DNA of 64,000 bases from Rapana venosa (Eukaryota > Mollusca > Gastropoda > Neogastropoda > Muricidae). A program made the translations under genes and the position numbers. Below, in pieces: positions 58,986 to 64,000 of the stretch; position 1 is the stretch's first letter; every line of letters begins with the position of its first letter. The notes below the pieces were generated by a model that ran no database searches, was not told where the DNA came from, and saw only the letters and a program-made list of their open reading frames with translations. The stretch spans positions 2,573,675 to 2,637,674 of the forward strand of contig CM054162.1 of NCBI GenBank assembly GCA_028751875.1, in the 5' to 3' direction.

Positions 58986-59393
58986 CCCAGCAAATGCACA
59001 ATGACCACTCCATGACTCCAAAGTTTTTTTTTTCAAAAAATTAACCCCTACCCGGGTTTCACAAAGAACCACACCCAAAAAGGGAAAACAACTTTCAAAA
59101 AAAAACAAAAAAATTTGAAAAAAACCCAAAAACTTTCGGTCTACAAACCTGAAACACAGGACTTCGGAAAGCACGCGTTTGGAAAAGGTATATAAACAAA
59201 AAAAATTCAAAAACGCAAACATTGGAAAAACAAAACAACGCAACAAAAAAAATTTCCATTTGACAGTAACAACATTCACCATATGATAATTCAATGAAGT
59301 GGGGAATATTTAGATATTAAAACGCTAAGATAAAGAATTTTCATTGAGATTTTTTATATTTAAACCAAAAAAAACAAACATAAAAAGCCATCT
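58986..59393. other. Unclassified, A-rich
   Basis: No gene recognised. Many A homopolymers. Confidence 0.45.
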
Positions 59394-59470
59394 CTCTCTC
59401 TCTCTCTCCTCTCCCCTCTCTCTCTCTCCTCCCTCTCTCTCTTTATCTCTCTCTCTCCTCTGTCTCTCTC
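59394..59470. repeat. (CT)n microsatellite
   Basis: Interrupted CT array directly before a SINE-C head. Confidence 0.9.
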
Positions 59471-59785
59471 CGGACGGGAAGCCTGGTGGTTAGAATGAGT
59501 ATTTGTGACCTGACCCCCGGGGTTTATTCTGCTTCAAAAAGATTTTTTTTCTTGAGTTAACATCAGTGCGCCCCCACTCTTCCCCAAAAGTCCTTGGATA
59601 AGACTATAAAACCCAGGTCCCGTGTGCGAAGCACGCAGAAAATTTTTGGCACACGTTAAAACCCGTTCCGCTTTACGGAAAAGAGCCATTATTGCCATCG
59701 GAACGGATGACAAAATTTTCAAGCTGCATCACACGGGGGTTGTTGATAAAAAACACAAATGCTTATTCCTTTTTTTCCCAAAAAA
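59471..59785 (+). mobile_element. SINE-C, decayed full-length copy
   Basis: GGACGGGAAGCCTGGTGGTT is the A-box region. The B box is destroyed (GGGGTTTATTCTGC). The core AGACTATAAAACCCAGGTCC, ACGGATGACAAAATTTTC and CACAAATGCTTATTCC continue in SINE-C order. Confidence 0.75.
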
Positions 59786-60042
59786 AAATAAAGAAAAGAC
59801 TTCTCTCTCTCTTCCCCTCTCTCCTCTCTCTCTCTCTCTCTCTCCTCTCTCTCTGAGAGTGTTTTAAATGTTGGGGGATTATTAAGAGTAAACCCCACGG
59901 GCGGGGGTCGATGTAAAAAAAAACACCATGAGTGCTTATTCATTATCCCCCGAAATAAAAAATTTGTCTTTTTTTATTCTCTCTCTCTCCTTTTCTCTCT
60001 CTCCTCTTCTCCTTCTCTTCCCCTCTTTCCCCCCCCTCTCCC

Positions 60043-60081
<39 letters not shown>

Positions 60082-60140
60082 CTCTTCTCTCTCTCTCTCC
60101 TCTCCTCTCGCCCCGCTCGCCGCTCGCTCGCCGCCTTTTC
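59786..60140. repeat. CT arrays with a SINE-C 3' end between them
   Basis: CT at 59800-59855. 59888-59962 is a SINE-C 3' end (CATGAGTGCTTATTCATTAT). CT again at 59975-60112 with a CCGCTCGC kernel. Confidence 0.8.
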
Positions 60141-60781
60141 TGACATTGCATGAAAAAGCGCTCAATGGACAGGTACATAAAAACAAAACAAAAAATTTTC
60201 GCGCTACAAATTTTCCCAAGTTTTTGATTTTTGAAAAGCAAAAAGGGACACATTGTTTTTTAAGATTTAAAAAAAATGAAAAAAATCTGAAAAAATTGGG
60301 AAAAAAATGAATCTTTGTTTTAATATGAAAGGGGTTTCAGGTTAAAGCTCGAAGCGGGGGGGGTTTTTGGTTCGGGTTGTTGTTGTTTGTTGTTTTTGTT
60401 TGTTGTTGTTTTGGGGTTTTAGTTTTTTTTGTTAACACAACGGAACTGCCTTGGTAAATTTTTGATTTAAAAATAAACACGAAAAAAAAATGCCCGCGAT
60501 AAATTTAAAACCCGGGTTAAAAAAAAACAAACAACAGACTTTCCTTCTCTCTCTTTCCTCTCTCTCTCTCCCCTCCTCCTCTCTCTCTCTCTCTTCTCCT
60601 TCTCTCCTCCCCTCTCTCCTCCTCTCTCTCGTTTTGTTCACCGTCCCATCTGTCTGTCTGTCTCTGGGGTGTTTGTCTCTTCTTTCTTCCTTGTCTGTGA
60701 TGTTTTTCCTCTTTCTCATTTAGTTCCCCCCCTTTCCTTTTGCTCTCACCCTCTCATCTCTCTCTCTCTCTATCCCTCCCT

Positions 60782-60813
<32 letters not shown>

Positions 60814-60815
60814 GC
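60141..60815. repeat. Unclassified A/T-rich sequence and CT arrays
   Basis: 60141-60535 has no recognised feature. CT arrays at 60545-60630 and 60755-60812. Confidence 0.7.
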
Positions 60816-61039
60816 CATACAAATCTAGTGTGGACAAATAGTACCATCAAATGATAAAATTCCTCAAAAGGGGAACATATCAGACAAAGGATAATGCAAA
60901 AAATATATGACTAATATTTTCATGGTGTACATGTGCACGAATATTTCAATCAGAAAATAAAACCAAAAAAGGATATTGTACGTGAATGAATCAGTTCTTC
61001 TTTTTCCTCGTCACAAACACTGAGACACCAACTATCGTT
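60816..61039. other. Unclassified, clean sequence
   Basis: Error-like patterns stop near here. No feature recognised. Confidence 0.5.
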
Positions 61040-61725
61040 GTCTGTCTTATGATCAAAAATGCGTTGCGCTGCTGTTAAGCACCTGCCAAGTCAGGCCCAG
61101 CGCATCGGACTTCGGCGTAGGAGAGAATTGTTATCTGCTAAGTATTTCTGGGAAAGAAAAAAAAGGCTGGGAGAATGAATCAAGAAGGCAGAAAATAGAC
61201 GAGAAGGAGGAAACATGAAGAATTTATTTATTTATTTTATTTATACCACTTTAAGTCACGGCAGATTTCTCTGCGTGAAATTCGGGCTGCTCTCCCCGGG
61301 GAGAGCGCGTCGCCATAAGAGCAGCGCCATCCTTTTTTGTTGGTCTGCAACTGTATATGTTTCCCTATCAGAGTGGCTTTTTTTTAAAGAATTTTGCCAG
61401 GACAACTCTCTTTTTGCCGTGGGTTCTTTTACGTGCGCTGAAAATTTTGTGTAACACACGGGACCTCGGTTTATCGTCTCATCCGATAGACTAGCGCCTA
61501 GACCACCACTCATGGTCTAATGGATGGGGAAAACATTCGAGCCCACACGGGATACGAACCACGCACACACCCGACCCAGACTTTTCGCATTCTAGACAGG
61601 CACGTTACCTCTAGACCACCGAAATACAGAGAGACATAGAAGAAAAGGGAATTCCTAACACATAATTTCCAAAAGATGTAGGTGATATTTATACAGACAG
61701 GCCACAGACATCCCAATGGGGAGAA
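61040..61725 (-). mobile_element. Element E interrupted by SINE-D
   Basis: 61040-61215 in reverse is the E 3' half (GCGCTGGGCCTGACTTGGCA, CAGCAGCGCAACGCATTTTT). 61623-61725 in reverse is the E 5' half (CCCCATTGGGATG, CTGTATAAATATCACC, GGAAATTATGTG). SINE-D sits between. Uninterrupted relatives at 4262-4592 and 30688-30998 show that the two halves belong together. Confidence 0.75.
61216..61622 (-). mobile_element. SINE-D, tRNA-derived, nested
   Basis: In reverse: A box GGTCTAGAGGTAACGTGCC (from 61618), B box GTGGTTCGTATCCCG (about 61563-61549), a second tRNA-like stretch, the core GATGAGACGATAAACCGAGG (61484 down), CACGTAAAAGAACCCACGGC, GCGACGCGCTCTCCCC, and an (AAAT)n tail at 61250-61216. 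Complete head, core and tail. No clean TSD can be read. Confidence 0.85.
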
Positions 61726-61802
61726 ATGAAGAAGTGAATGAAGGAACACACAGAAAGGAGGTGACCGAAGTCTCACAGGCAGTACACAGCCACAATCACA
61801 GA

Positions 61803-62145
61803 TTTGATGATTCAGTAAACTACAACAACAAATATGAATTATGATATCATATTTGATGATTCAGTAAACTACAACAACAAATATGAATTATGATATCATA
61901 TTTGATGATTCAGTAAACTACAACCAAAACTATGAATTATGATATCATATTTGATGATTCAGTAAACTACAACCAAAAATATGAATTATGATATCATATC
62001 TGATGATTCAGTAAACTACAACAAAAAATATGAATTATGATATCATATTTGATGATTCAGTAAACTACAACCAAAACTATGAATGATGATATCATATTTG
62101 ATGATTCAGTAAACTACAACCAAAACTATGAATTATGATATCATA
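61803..62145. repeat. 49-bp satellite, 7 exact-length units
   Basis: Units start at 61803, 61852, 61901, 61950, 61999, 62048 and 62097. 343 bp is exactly 7 x 49. Each unit has TGATGATTCAGTAAACTACA and ends in TATGATATCATA, a 12-bp perfect palindrome (one unit keeps only the inner ATGATATCAT). Units differ by a few substitutions only. Confidence 0.97.
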
Positions 62146-62534
62146 GACCGTTCCAGGTATTACCAGTGATTGGGAAAGCAGTCAGTATCTCAAGACAGAG
62201 GAGGAAAGTGGGGGGGGGGGGGGAGGAGGATCATACCACAAAGCATGCGACACAGACACAGCTCTGCACACACAACACCGGTAACAGACCATACAGGGAG
62301 GAACACAGAGAGTGAGGTATGCAGAGGTTTTCAGAACAAGGTCAGGCAATCATACAGCAGGATACCAACAAACACAATAAATAGGTCCAGGGGTCGGAGA
62401 GGAAAGGGCAGAGGTCAAATTAATGTCCTTCACTTCAAGGTTACACAAACAGGCAGGGAATGTTAGACATCGCGACCTCTTCTCAAGGTCGTGTGGCCCA
62501 TGGCAAGGTCAAGGTCGTCCAAAATCAAACCTAA
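62146..62534. other. Unclassified clean sequence with a poly(G) tract
   Basis: G run at 62211-62222. No gene recognised. Confidence 0.5.
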
Positions 62535-62575
62535 AGGACTCTCTCTCTCTCTCAACACACACACACACACACACA

Positions 62576-62645
<70 letters not shown>

Positions 62646-62660
62646 CACACACACACACTA
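62535..62660. repeat. (CT)n/(CA)n compound microsatellite
   Basis: CT 62539-62552, CA 62555-62575, CT 62576-62642, CA 62643-62658. Confidence 0.95.
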
Positions 62661-62749
62661 TCGACGCATGCACACCTACCTACATCCAATAATTCTGAAA
62701 CACTGGTAATGCCACGCAACCCTACTAGAATACAACACACACACACACA

Positions 62750-63844
62750 TTTATTATATAATACAAACATTTTTTTTTTAATCAAAGAGCCAAATTAGTA
62801 CATGATCTTTATCAATAAAAAAAGGCATGAGAAAAACAAAGCAATGAAATCAGATTTGTTGCACTTGATCATAGCAGAAAATTTGAGCAGGATTAAAAAA
62901 AAACCGAAAAAATCAACAACTTTGTGATGAAAACATTGACTTAAAAAAACACAGTGAAAATAAACACATAAACAAGCAGTGCCATGCAAACAGATAACAA
63001 ATAAATAAGCACATCATAAATTGATTACTTTTTACCAAGGAAGGGGTATTGTGTTGTTGTGGTTTTGTTTGATACATTTTGTGAACTCTAAAATTGAGTC
63101 AAACATTGATATAGATCTGCCATGTCCAATCAGCTTAGAAGAGGGAAGTAACTCATTCAGGTAGTCAGAGTTATTTCCCATCACTCAAGGAGTACTACGT
63201 TATGCGGCAACAGGATCACAACATCATCGCCTTTGATAATCAAAAGAACACAAACAGATAACTGACGAAAGAACGAGAACGTCGGCATACTACTATGCCT
63301 AAAAGTAAGAATGCCTACACCTATTCGTGGAATTGATGAGACTGGCTGAAAACACAATGTGCTCTATCAGGCCAAGTCAGTTCGCTGATATCTACAACGG
63401 GTGCAGGCAACATATATATATACTACACATCTACACAGCATTTAAAATTATTTGTATTCCAGATTTTTCCTCATATAATATATAAAAAAGTCTTTGTGAC
63501 TCTAGATATATAATGGGATCTTTTGACTCTTGTATAGATATTCTTCATGTGTAAATTCCTATAGCTGGAAGAATAAGGCATTGGCAAGTCTACAGTTAAT
63601 ATAATCAAATCCTGCTTTCAATCTTTTTGGCGCCGCAGAAAAGATATAAATCTTATGCTTGAAAAAAATGTACACACATTAATGGAGAAATACTAACAGA
63701 AAAGTGTTACCAGAGCTACCAAACAGGGCCAACGGTGTCAACACAGAGTCGACTACTCATCTCAATGTTACCGTCATATCTACACACATTTACAACAACA
63801 ACAACAACAACAACCCCAATATGCACTCATAAAGCATCGTCTTC
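62750..63844 (-). CDS. Candidate 3'-terminal exon and 3' UTR (partial gene)
   Basis: On the minus strand a long pyrimidine tract (TTGTTTTCTTTTTGTTTTGCAG, last base 63845) is a strong 3' splice acceptor. In phase 0 the next codons are GAA GAC GAT GCT TTA TGA (63844-63827), an acidic C-terminus EDDAL then stop. The following 1.07 kb is clean and free of the repeat families that fill the rest of the window. It reaches an AATAAA on the minus strand (62755-62750) followed by a GT-rich stretch. This fits a last exon with a long 3' UTR, with the rest of the gene beyond 64000. Phase is unknown, and a single acceptor plus a short frame is weak evidence. The protein cannot be named. Confidence 0.33.
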
Positions 63845-64000
63845 CTGCAAAACAAAAAGAAAACAATAAGGAAGCAGATGAGAAGGTCAAGGGGAATAAT
63901 AGCCTGACATTGCAAAATAAAACAACAAACAAATAAAGACATACAATAAAGGGAAGCAATCATTATGGAAAATGATTTTTGATATGACCAGCCACATTTT
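63845..64000 (-). other. Possible intron upstream of the candidate terminal exon
   Basis: T-rich on the minus strand with the acceptor tract adjoining the candidate exon. No other feature seen. Confidence 0.3.

Noticed and set aside
61803..62145. CRISPR array
   Set aside because: The units are contiguous with no unique spacers, and the setting is eukaryotic.

Overview
This is nuclear eukaryotic DNA, almost entirely non-coding and very rich in retroposons and simple repeats. tRNA-derived SINEs carry internal Pol III boxes. 5'-truncated LINEs have reverse-transcriptase motifs and target-site duplications (TSDs). Long GAA/TTC, GAT, TTA, CT and GT arrays fill much of the rest, and no long uninterrupted gene is visible. 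The SINE layout suggests a mollusc, probably a gastropod. That is inference from repeat style only. Family letters (SINE-A to D, E, F, G) are my own labels, not database names.

Layout. Positions 1-1026 hold a reverse-strand SINE-B. Positions 1027-12004 and 17396-28372 are two nearly identical direct copies of an 11-kb segment, separated by a 5.4-kb spacer that has its own SINEs and LINE remnant. Positions 28400-31570 are a third, clearly diverged, collinear copy of the first 4 kb of that segment, ending at a 500-base N gap (31571-32070). After the gap come a 47-bp minisatellite, a possible exon, and a SINE-A insertion. A roughly 16-kb array of about 2-kb units follows (32855-48990), interrupted by a LINE with a perfect 14-bp TSD. 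Positions 49-61 kb are degraded repeats, a second LINE, and many dinucleotide arrays. Positions 61-64 kb are cleaner: a SINE-D nested in another repeat, a 49-bp x 7 satellite with a 12-bp palindrome per unit, and a candidate 3'-terminal exon on the minus strand.

Most interesting material: (1) SINE-A has a hybrid head, a tRNA A box followed by a 5S rRNA internal-promoter segment, and two insertions can be dated against empty sites inside this window; (2) a dispersed element of about 330 bp ('E') has a conserved GGGATG...CATCCC hairpin enclosing TATAAATAG, occurs more than 20 times in both orientations, and is often fused tail-to-tail with a second element ('F') through one GAA/TTC tract; (3) that composite is the core of the tandem array.

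Caution: from about 36 to 61 kb the sequence carries an error-like signature (dropped bases, and XYX triplets turned into XXX). Frameshifts there should not be read as biology. The 11-kb duplication may also be an assembly artefact.
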